This document shows, one piece after another, positions 53,062 through 61,769 of a stretch of 61,769 bases of DNA. The notes under the pieces are model-generated. The model had not been told where the DNA came from and did no database searches. It saw only the letters and a program-made list of their open reading frames with translations. The translations under genes and the position numbers were made by a program. The first letter of the stretch is position 1; each line of letters begins with the position of its first letter. The stretch comes from Arthrobacter sp. Leaf69 (lineage in GTDB: Bacteria > Actinomycetota > Actinomycetes > Actinomycetales > Micrococcaceae), in NCBI RefSeq assembly GCF_001422645.1, contig NZ_LMLR01000001.1:5492-67260 (forward strand). Reading direction: 5' to 3'.

Positions 53062-54738
53062 CTACCGGGCCGTCGGCACCTTGCGGAGGACGACGGCGGC
53101 GAGGACTGACGCTCCCGCCATCAGGACGAGCGCGATGGCCGCCGTGATGTGGACGCCCGAGTCAAAGGCGGCCCGGGCGGCCGTCATCACCGCGTCGGCC
53201 AGCGGTCCCGGCAGTCCCTGGGCCAGCTCGACGGCGCCCGCGAGGGTCTCGCCGGCCTGGGCGGAGGCCTCCGCGGAGGCAGCCTCGGCGGCGCCGGCGG
53301 GAAGCCGGAGGTTGCCCTGGTAGGAGGCCGTCAGGATGGAGCCCAGGATGGCGGTGCCAAGCAGGGAGCCGATTTCATAGCCGGTCTCCGAGATCGCGGC
53401 CGCGGCACCGGATTTATCCGCGGGAGCGGCGCCGAGGATCAGGTCGTTGGAGATGGTTTCCGCGGCGCCGACGCCGAGGCACAGCACCAGCAGGGCCGCC
53501 AGCAGCAACGCCGGGCCGTTGCCGTGATCGCCGAAGGCCACCACGAAGTAGCCGGCTGCGCTCAGGAGCAGCCCGCCGGCCACCACAAAACCGGGGCGGA
53601 CCTTCTTCACCAGCGGCACCACCAGCAGCCCGGCCGCCACAGTGGCGATGAGGGCGGGGATCATGGCGACGCCTGATTCCGAGGGCGATTGCCCCTCAAG
53701 CAGCTGCAGGTGCTGGGCGAGGAACAGGATGAAGCCGTTGAAGGAGAACAATGCCAGCACGTTGGCGATGATGGCGGTGCTGAAGACCGGGTTGCCGAAA
53801 AGGCTGATATCCAGCAGGGGAGCGGGGCGGGTCCGTGCCCCGGCGGCGCCTTGTGCCGGGGCTGCTACTGCCGGACTGTTCTGTGCCGGGGCTGCCGGCA
53901 GCAGGTGCCGCTGGCGCCGGATGAAGACATAGCCCATCAGCAGGCCAAAGCAGATGGCGGCCAGCGGTTCCGCGGCCGGTCCGTGGGTGGCCAGGATCTT
54001 GATGCCGTAGACGACCGGCACCATCACCAGCAGGGACAGGATGATGCTGGGCACGTCCACCCGTCCCGGGTTCGGGTCGCGGGATTCCGGAATCAGGGCC
54101 GGACCGAGGATCAGCAGCGGGAGGATGATCGGCGCGGCCACGAGCAGGACGGCGCCCCACCAGAAGTTCTCCACCAGCCAGCCGCCGAAAATCGGGCCCA
54201 GGGCGGCGCCGCCGGAGAAGCCTGCGGCCCAGATGGCCACGGCCAGCCGGCGCCGGTTGGGCTCGGGGAAGATGTTGCGGATCAGGGACAGCGTGGAGGG
54301 CATCAGCATGGCGCCGAAGAAGCCCAGCCCGGCGCGTCCGGCAATCAGCCATTCGGCGCTCGGGGCGAACGCGGTGGCCGCCGAGACGGCGGCGAAGCCT
54401 GTACTGCCGATGAAAAGCAGCCGGCGGCGGCCAATCCTGTCGCCGAGGCTGCCCATTGCCACGAGCAGGCCGGCGAGGACCAGCGGATAGGCGTCGACAA
54501 TCCAGAGCAGCTCCACACCGGTGGCGTCGAGGCTGCGCGCGATCGCCGGCAGGGCAAAGGTCAGGGCGGTGTTGTCGACGGCCACGAGCAGCACCGGGAA
54601 CATCAGCAGCGCCAGCGCCAGCCAGTCACGCCACGGCGCGCGCGGTGCCTGGCCGGATGTTGCCCCGGTGGGCGTTTTTCCGACCGCGTTGGTGACAACC
54701 GGGCCGGTGCTGTTGCGGGTGATGGAAGTGTTGCTCAT
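53062..54738 (-). CDS. MFS drug exporter, DHA2 (14-TMS) type
   Basis: A 558-residue membrane exporter of the QacA/SmvA/LfrA kind. Motif D1-like VAVDNTALTFALPAIARSLDATGVELLWIVDAYPLVLAGLLVAMGSLGDRIGRRRLLF holds the acidic and GDRxGRRR signatures, and motif C-like segment AIWAAGFSGGAALGPIFGGWLVENFWW marks an antiporter. It begins at ATG 54738, 5 bp from the operator palindrome. It is divergent from a TetR regulator that very likely represses it. Substrates are probably cationic or hydrophobic drugs (inferred). Confidence 0.92.
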   Translation of the reverse strand: MSNTSITRNSTGPVVTNAVGKTPTGATSGQAPRAPWRDWLALALLMFPVLLVAVDNTALTFALPAIARSLDATGVELLWIVDAYPLVLAGLLVAMGSLGDRIGRRRLLFIGSTGFAAVSAATAFAPSAEWLIAGRAGLGFFGAMLMPSTLSLIRNIFPEPNRRRLAVAIWAAGFSGGAALGPIFGGWLVENFWWGAVLLVAAPIILPLLILGPALIPESRDPNPGRVDVPSIILSLLVMVPVVYGIKILATHGPAAEPLAAICFGLLMGYVFIRRQRHLLPAAPAQNSPAVAAPAQGAAGARTRPAPLLDISLFGNPVFSTAIIANVLALFSFNGFILFLAQHLQLLEGQSPSESGVAMIPALIATVAAGLLVVPLVKKVRPGFVVAGGLLLSAAGYFVVAFGDHGNGPALLLAALLVLCLGVGAAETISNDLILGAAPADKSGAAAAISETGYEIGSLLGTAILGSILTASYQGNLRLPAGAAEAASAEASAQAGETLAGAVELAQGLPGPLADAVMTAARAAFDSGVHITAAIALVLMAGASVLAAVVLRKVPTAR

Positions 54739-54743
54739 GCGCT

Positions 54744-54771
54744 TAACTGTACCGTCTGGACGGTACAGTTA
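54744..54771. promoter_or_regulatory. TetR operator, perfect 13-bp palindrome
   Basis: TAACTGTACCGTC (54744-54756) and GACGGTACAGTTA (54759-54771) are exact inverted repeats separated by TG. The site sits between the divergent MFS and TetR starts and contains the half-site TGTACCGTC. Confidence 0.88.
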
Positions 54772-54808
54772 GGAAACCCGGCGTTAAGAAACGCTTCCGC
54801 CACGGGGC

Positions 54809-55360
54809 ATGATGGAACGCATGGCCAGAAAACCCGTCGCCCGCGAAGCCGTCCTTGACGCGTTCGAGTCCCTGCTGATTGAAGAGGGTGAGCGGGCCGC
54901 GACCCTGGATGCCGTGGCCCGGCTGGCCGGGGTCTCCAAGGGCGGGCTGCTCTACCACTTTCCCAACAAAGAAGCGATGATCTCGGTCCTGCTGGAACGG
55001 CTGGACCGGCTGCTGGCCGAGGACCTCGCTGCCATGGCAGCCGCACCGGAAGGCGCCGCGGCGTTCTTCATCAAGTCCTCGGTCTGGGCGGACACGCCGC
55101 TGGACCGGGTCTTTGTCGCCGCCACCCGACTCGCCGAAGTGGCCCACCAGGAAACCCTGCGGCGGATGGCCGCCGTCCAGGCGTCCTGGCTGGAACTGCT
55201 GGCGGCCGACGTCGGTCCCGCCATGGCCAAGCCGGTCCTCTATATGGGGGACGGGCTGTACTTCAATGCCATGCTGGCGCGCGGGCCGGGCGGGCCGGAT
55301 CCGGAGGTCGGCGCCGACGTCGAAAGTCTCCTCACCGCCCTGGGGCGGCTCCGCGGCTGA
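54809..55360 (+). CDS. TetR/AcrR family regulator of the MFS exporter
   Basis: A regulator of about 179-183 residues. The helix-turn-helix is REAVLDAFESLLIEEGERAATLDAVARLAGVSKGGLLYHFPNKEAMISVLLERLD (residues ~12-66), and a C-terminal ligand domain follows. ATGs at 54809, 54812 and 54821 are all possible. The gene diverges from the MFS exporter; the perfect palindrome between them is its likely binding site. Confidence 0.9.
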   Translation: MMERMARKPVAREAVLDAFESLLIEEGERAATLDAVARLAGVSKGGLLYHFPNKEAMISVLLERLDRLLAEDLAAMAAAPEGAAAFFIKSSVWADTPLDRVFVAATRLAEVAHQETLRRMAAVQASWLELLAADVGPAMAKPVLYMGDGLYFNAMLARGPGGPDPEVGADVESLLTALGRLRG

Positions 55361-55365
55361 GTCGG

Positions 55366-55530
55366 CTCAACACATGACGCTCCCGCACGTCTGGCGGGTC
55401 AACACAGGACGCTCCCGCACGTCTGGCGGGTCAACGCAGAACGCTCCCGCACGTCTGGCGCGAGAGAGTTTGGGAACTTCAGTCGAATGCGTCGGAGCGT
55501 TTGGGAAACTTCAGCCGGATGTGCGGGAGC
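55366..55530. repeat. Intergenic repeat array, two related unit types
   Basis: Three contiguous 32-bp units (55366, 55398, 55430) share ACGCTCCCGCACGTCTGGCG. They are followed by two units of 31-32 bp (55468, 55499) that begin GTTTGGGAA and end CGGAGC or GCGGGAGC; the last contains the reverse complement of the first type's core. No gene lies in 55361-55660. It looks like a REP-like family; genome copy number is unknown. Confidence 0.85.
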
Positions 55531-55626
55531 GTCTGTCGTGGGCCGACGGCGGCTCCGGCGCGTAACGCTCGCGCGGCCCCGGTTCGTTGGTTTGCGGACG
55601 CGGGCCGGGCGTAGGACAATGAGAGC

Positions 55627-55654
55627 TGTGACTGTTGTCACGCCAAGTTAATAT
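55627..55654 (+). promoter_or_regulatory. Probable promoter of the gcv operon
   Basis: A good -10 TAATAT (55649-55654) with a weak -35 TGTGAC (55627-55632) at 16-bp spacing. Transcription would start near 55661, at the base of the riboswitch. Confidence 0.5.
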
Positions 55655-55660
55655 GCCTTT

Positions 55661-55880
55661 GATCTGCGGCGGGAGAGTTCTGCTTGTAGGTACAAGCAGG
55701 CGCCGTAGGAGCAAACCCTCCCCAGGAATCTCTCAGGCCCATGTACCGCCGCGGCAAGGCAACTCTGGAAAGTAGCAGGCATGTCTTTTGACTTGCTGTG
55801 CTCACCGACGGTGCAAGCGGAGCCATGCGAGAGCACGGCTACGCGGAAACTCTCAGGTCCAATACAGAGCGGGGAGGAAC
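55661..55880 (+). ncRNA. Tandem glycine riboswitch
   Basis: Two glycine aptamers stand in series before gcvP. The first (about 55662-55771) has GGCGGGAGAGTT, an internal hairpin TGCTTGTAGGTACAAGCA and the box CTCTCAGGCCCATGTACCG. The second (about 55796-55880) has GTGCAAGCGGAG and CTCTCAGGTCCAATACAGAG, ending at GGGGAGG. Glycine binding would turn on the cleavage operon. Ends are approximate. Confidence 0.93.
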
Positions 55881-55928
55881 CCGAATCAATGTGGCGTACC
55901 CTGCGCCGCCTTAGTTATGGAGTTCCTT

Positions 55929-58805
<2,877 letters not shown>

Positions 58806-58817
58806 GGACAGCCACCG

Positions 58818-59966
58818 ATGACTGAGAACTACACGGCCCTTTACGAAGAGCACAAGAAGCTCGGCGCCTCCTTCACGGACTTCGGCGGCTGGCAGATGCC
58901 GCTCAAGTACAGCTCCGAACTCGCCGAACACCACGCCGTCCGCAAGTCCGCGGGCCTCTTCGACCTCTCCCACATGGGCGAAGTCTGGGTCACCGGCCCG
59001 GACGCCGCGGCGTTCCTGGACTACGCCTTGGTCGGCAAGATCTCCGCGATGGCGATCGGCAAGGCCAAGTACTCGCTGATCTGCAACGAGGACGGCGGCA
59101 TCATCGACGACCTCATCACCTACCGGCGCCCGGCGGGGGCCGGCAACACTGATAAGTTCCTCGTGGTTCCCAACGCGGGCAACGCCAAGGTCGTGGCCGC
59201 GGCCCTGGCCGAGCGGGCTGAAGGCTTCCAGGTCACCGTCCAGGACGCCTCCGCCGAGATCTCGCTGATCGCCGTGCAGGGTCCCAAAGCCCAGGAAATC
59301 CTGCTGCGCCTGGTTCCCGCCGCGCAGCACGAGCTCGTCACCGGGCTGAAGTACTACGCTGCGGTGGAGGTTCCGTTGATGTTCGGCGGCACCAGCCAGG
59401 AACTCCTGCTGGCCCGCACCGGCTACACCGGCGAGGACGGCTTCGAGATCTTCGTGTCCAACGGCGACGCCGCCGCTCTGTGGCAGGCGCTCGTCACGAT
59501 CGCCGAGGACGGCGAGCTGACGCCCGCCGGGCTGGCGTCCCGCGACTCGCTCCGCCTCGAGGCGGGGATGCCGCTCTACGGCAACGAACTCTCCCTCGAA
59601 GGCGACCCGTTCGCCGCCGGGCTGGGCCCGATCGTCGCGCTGTCCAAGGAAGGCGACTTCGTCGGCAAGACCGCCCTGGCCGCCAAGAAGGAAGCCGGCG
59701 CCGGATCCACCACGGGCCGCAAGCTCGTCGGCCTCAAGGGCCTCGGACGCCGGGCCGGCCGCGGTCACTACCCGGTCCTCAAGGACGGCAACGTCGTCGG
59801 CGAAGTCACCTCCGGCCAGCCCAGCCCGAGCCTCGGCTACCCGGTCGCGATGGCCTACGTCGACGTCGAGTTCACCGAACCCGGTACCGCCCTGGACATC
59901 GACCTCCGCGGTAAGGCAGAGCCGTTCGAAGTTGTGGCACTGCCTTTCTACAAGCGCCAAAAGTAG
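58818..59966 (+). CDS. gcvT: Aminomethyltransferase, T-protein
   Basis: A 382-residue T-protein that passes the methylene group to tetrahydrofolate and frees ammonia. Clear family parts: LYEEHKKLGASFTDFGGWQMPLKYSSELAEHHAVRKSAGLFDLSHMGE, GYTGEDGFEIFV, LASRDSLRLEAGMPLYGNEL and LKGLGRRAGRGHYPVLKDGNVVGEVTSGQPSPSLGYPVAMAYV. ATG 58818 is 12 nt after the gcvP stop. A 546-bp gap with a structured RNA follows before gcvH. Confidence 0.96.
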   Translation: MTENYTALYEEHKKLGASFTDFGGWQMPLKYSSELAEHHAVRKSAGLFDLSHMGEVWVTGPDAAAFLDYALVGKISAMAIGKAKYSLICNEDGGIIDDLITYRRPAGAGNTDKFLVVPNAGNAKVVAAALAERAEGFQVTVQDASAEISLIAVQGPKAQEILLRLVPAAQHELVTGLKYYAAVEVPLMFGGTSQELLLARTGYTGEDGFEIFVSNGDAAALWQALVTIAEDGELTPAGLASRDSLRLEAGMPLYGNELSLEGDPFAAGLGPIVALSKEGDFVGKTALAAKKEAGAGSTTGRKLVGLKGLGRRAGRGHYPVLKDGNVVGEVTSGQPSPSLGYPVAMAYVDVEFTEPGTALDIDLRGKAEPFEVVALPFYKRQK

Positions 59967-59980
59967 CCCGGCTGGTCCCG

Positions 59981-60440
59981 GGGCTGCGTGACTATGGTTG
60001 CGTTAGCCCGTCGGGTCCGACATCCTCTGCATGCTCGGTCGCGAAGACGCCCGCTGGGCGGACGTGACGCTCCCTTAGACGCATGCTGCCGGATGTCGGG
60101 CCCGAAGGGGCCCTGCTCACCTCGGGTGCAACTCACTTCCAGTCCCAGGCGTCATTGGGGGCGCCTTTGAAAACCAAAGGTGCTGGAGGATGAACCACCT
60201 ACCGAGGGTCGGCCATAAGAGATTTCGAAGGGCCACGGTTCCTTTCCGGAACTGGGGCCAGTCAGACACTGTTGGCTCCCGGAACTGAACTGGCTGCTAG
60301 CGGCGGGGGCGCGGCATCCGGAAGCGTGCGTCTAAGCGAGTGCCCCATCGTCCGGGTTCCCTGACCGAGCTTGCGAGGTTAGGGGGACGGTGGGGTGTAC
60401 GAGCGAGCACGCGGAGGATGGCGAACCCCGCCGCGTAACC
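59981..60440 (+). ncRNA. Structured RNA resembling a HEARO/IscB-type omega RNA, no nuclease gene
   Basis: This gene-free stretch folds strongly. A long arm pairs GGGTCCGACATCC (60013-60025) with GGATGTCGGGCCC (60091-60103), continuing GCATGC with GCATGC (60029-60034/60081-60086). A 3' hairpin pairs CCCCATCGTCC (60343-60353) with GGACGGTGGGG (60385-60395) and CCCTGACC with GGTTAGGG. An outer helix joins GCGTGC (60324) to GCACGC (60407). TATGGTTGCG (59993-60002), CCCGGAACTG (60278-60287), TAAGC before the last hairpin and GGAGGA after it occur in the order I recall from IscB omega RNAs. GTGA (59988-59991) flanks its start, a HEARO insertion preference. After GGAGG only a six-codon frame (60418-60438) is found. 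Boundaries approximate; family inferred from memory. Confidence 0.6.
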
Positions 60441-60512
60441 CAGCCACGGTCCGTACGTAAGCCAGCCACAATAGATTTAGCACCAAGACCACTCCGAGAC
60501 TTAGGAAAAAAC

Positions 60513-60896
60513 ATGGCAAGAGTTGCCCCTGAACTGCAGTACTCCGACGAGCACGAGTGGGTTGCGCGGGAGGCCGGGAACGTTGTTTCCATCGGCATCT
60601 CCGCCGTGGCCACGGACGCCCTGGGCGACATCGTCTACGTGGACCTGCCCGAGGTGGGCGCCACGGTGACCGCGGGGGAGACCTGCGGCGAAGTCGAGTC
60701 GACCAAGTCCGTCTCGGACCTGTACGCCCCCGTCACGGGCGAGGTCACCGAAACCAACCCCGCCGTCGTCGACGACCCCTCCCTGATCAACAGCGATCCG
60801 TACGGCGCAGGCTGGCTCTTCAAGGTTGCCGCCGAATCGGACGGTCCGCTGCTCTCCGCCCAGGAATACGCGTCCAAGAACGGTGGCGAACTGTGA
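60513..60896 (+). CDS. gcvH: Glycine cleavage system H-protein
   Basis: A 127-residue lipoyl carrier. [72 protein letters not shown] includes the lipoylated Lys in [11 protein letters not shown] 60513 (MARVAPE) is the start; the longer frame reaches into the structured RNA. Its stop overlaps the glyA GTG (GTGA). Confidence 0.96.
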   Translation: MARVAPELQYSDEHEWVAREAGNVVSIGISAVATDALGDIVYVDLPEVGATVTAGETCGEVESTKSVSDLYAPVTGEVTETNPAVVDDPSLINSDPYGAGWLFKVAAESDGPLLSAQEYASKNGGEL

Positions 60897-61769
60897 GCGC
60901 GGCTCGGACGGCAGGTTCACAGACACTGACGTTTGAGCAGGTAATCTCCCCGAGCCTGGACGCGGACCTGTCCGCTTTGGATCCGGAGATCGCCGCGAAG
61001 ATCGACGCCGAACTCACCCGCCAGCGGGACGGCCTGGAAATGATCGCCTCGGAGAACCACACCGCCCGCTTTGGATCCGGAGATCGCCGCGAAGATCGAC
61101 GCCGAACTCACCCGCCAGCGGGACGGCCTGGAAATGATCGCCTCGGAGAACCACACCGCCAAGGCCGTCATGCAGGCGCAGGGTTCGGTGCTGACCAACA
61201 AGTACGCCGAGGGCTACCCGGGCAAGCGCTACTACGGCGGTTGCGAGCACGTGGACGTTGTGGAGCAGCTGGCGATCGACCGGGTCAAGGCCCTGTTCGG
61301 CGCCGGGTTCGCCAATGTCCAGCCGCACTCCGGCGCGCAGGCCAACGCCTCGGTCATGCACGCCCTGATCCGTCCGGGCGACACCATCATGGGCTTGAAC
61401 CTGGCCCACGGCGGGCACCTGACGCACGGCATGAAGATCAACTTCTCCGGCCGCCTGTACAACGTCATCCCGTACCAGGTCCGCGAAGATGACCACCGGA
61501 TCGACATGGCCGAGGTGGAGCGCCTCGCCCTGGAGCACAAGCCGCAGCTGATCGTGGCCGGCTGGTCCGCGTACGCCCGGCAGCTGGACTTCGCCGAGTT
61601 CCGCCGGATCGCGGACTCCGTCGGGGCCTACCTGATGGTGGACATGGCCCACTTCGCCGGGCTCGTCGCGGCCGGGCTGCACCCCTCCCCGGTGCCGCAC
61701 GCCCACGTCACCACCTCCACCACGCACAAGACCCTCGCCGGTCCGCGCGGCGGCATCATCCTCTCCAAC
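60893..61769 (+). pseudogene. glyA: Serine hydroxymethyltransferase, frameshifted by tandem duplication, cut at the window edge
   Basis: GlyA interconverts serine and glycine with tetrahydrofolate. GTG 60893 opens a frame reading [46 protein letters not shown], then a second copy of the same 94 bp shifts the frame. The rest of the enzyme ([47 protein letters not shown] to [15 protein letters not shown] with the PLP Lys) is in another frame. Copy 2 itself is in frame with that rest, so TTG 61071 ([13 protein letters not shown]) could start a nearly full protein. Without the extra copy the gene would be intact. It may be real or an assembly error. Confidence 0.88.
60973..61160. repeat. Perfect 94-bp tandem duplication inside glyA
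   Basis: Bases 60973-61066 and 61067-61160 are identical. As 94 is not a multiple of three, it shifts the glyA frame by one. Confidence 0.95.

Noticed and set aside
55366..55530. Possible CRISPR array
   Set aside because: The units are contiguous with no unique spacers, and no cas genes are present.
55788..55928. N-terminal extension of gcvP
   Set aside because: It would translate through the second glycine aptamer; GTG 55929 with GGAG upstream fits better.
60418..60438. Six-codon frame after GGAGG at the end of the structured RNA as a leader peptide
   Set aside because: Too short to judge as coding; kept only as an observation that no nuclease gene follows the RNA.
59981..60440. RNase P RNA, tmRNA, SRP RNA or a group II intron as explanations for the structured RNA
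   Set aside because: RNase P (GAGGAAAGTC, ACAGAAA), tmRNA (GGTTCGAATCC end), SRP (GGAAGGAAGCAG-like loop) and intron domain V signatures were looked for and not seen.
60390..60512. N-terminal extension of gcvH
   Set aside because: The frame is open, but it lies in the structured RNA and lacks H-protein similarity; ATG 60513 fits the family.

Overview
The window is about 62 kb of high-GC actinobacterial chromosome. The gene set points to an Arthrobacter or Pseudarthrobacter-type member of the Micrococcaceae: a DUF4193 protein, a DUF4032 protein, an arr-type rifampin ADP-ribosyltransferase, OtsAB, a tandem glycine riboswitch before gcvP, and a large flagellar cluster. This assignment is inferred from gene families; no marker gene was searched.

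Layout. (1) 1-616: tail of an rRNA operon (5S rRNA and terminator) carrying a perfect 84-bp tandem duplication. (2) 617-18660: carbohydrate region, with an SRPBCC protein, a LacI regulator and GH13 alpha-glucosidase (minus strand), malE-malF-malG and a second GH13 enzyme (plus strand), a GlcD-like oxidase, a DUF4032 protein, a MsmK/UgpC-type ATPase, otsB/otsA, a DsbA-like protein and tRNA-Thr(TGT). The maltose importer has no ATPase of its own, so the separate MsmK-type ATPase is its likely motor. (3) 18669-21112: small conserved or hypothetical genes. (4) 21134-52298: a nearly complete Gram-positive flagellar regulon: fliW-flgL-flgK-flgN on the minus strand, then fliC, fliD, fliS, flgBC-fliEFGHIJ, an NlpC/P60 hydrolase, fliK-flgD-flgE, flbD-motAB, fliM-N-O-P-Q-R-flhB-flhA, a FlhF-like gene, csrA, a second flgN-like gene and a FliA-type sigma factor. 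An arr gene and a zinc metallopeptidase interrupt it between flgE and flbD. (5) 52508-55360: dps, and an MFS exporter/TetR pair with a perfect operator palindrome. (6) 55366-61769: an intergenic repeat array, then the glycine cleavage operon gcvP-gcvT-gcvH-glyA behind a tandem glycine riboswitch. A roughly 450-nt structured RNA lies between gcvT and gcvH, and glyA is frameshifted by a 94-bp tandem duplication; it runs off the right edge.

How the parts fit. Five sites share the pattern T[A/T]AC-N15-G[C/G]CGA[T/C]A[A/G] with exactly 15-bp spacing. They lie before flgN-flgK-flgL-fliW, fliC, flgB, flbD-motAB and fliM, and are the likely promoters of the FliA-type sigma factor encoded at the end of the same cluster. 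The fliC leader has a hairpin with GGA in its tetraloop and a second ACGGA over the ribosome binding site, while fliW and csrA are both encoded in the cluster: a complete CsrA-FliW-flagellin feedback circuit by inference. No che genes are present and FliM lacks the usual N-terminal CheY-binding peptide.

The most unusual element is the RNA between gcvT and gcvH. Its motifs and order recall HEARO/omega RNAs of IscB/IsrB RNA-guided nucleases, but no nuclease gene accompanies it. The tandem duplications in 5S and glyA and the homopolymer frameshift in arr could be real mutations or assembly errors and should be checked against reads.
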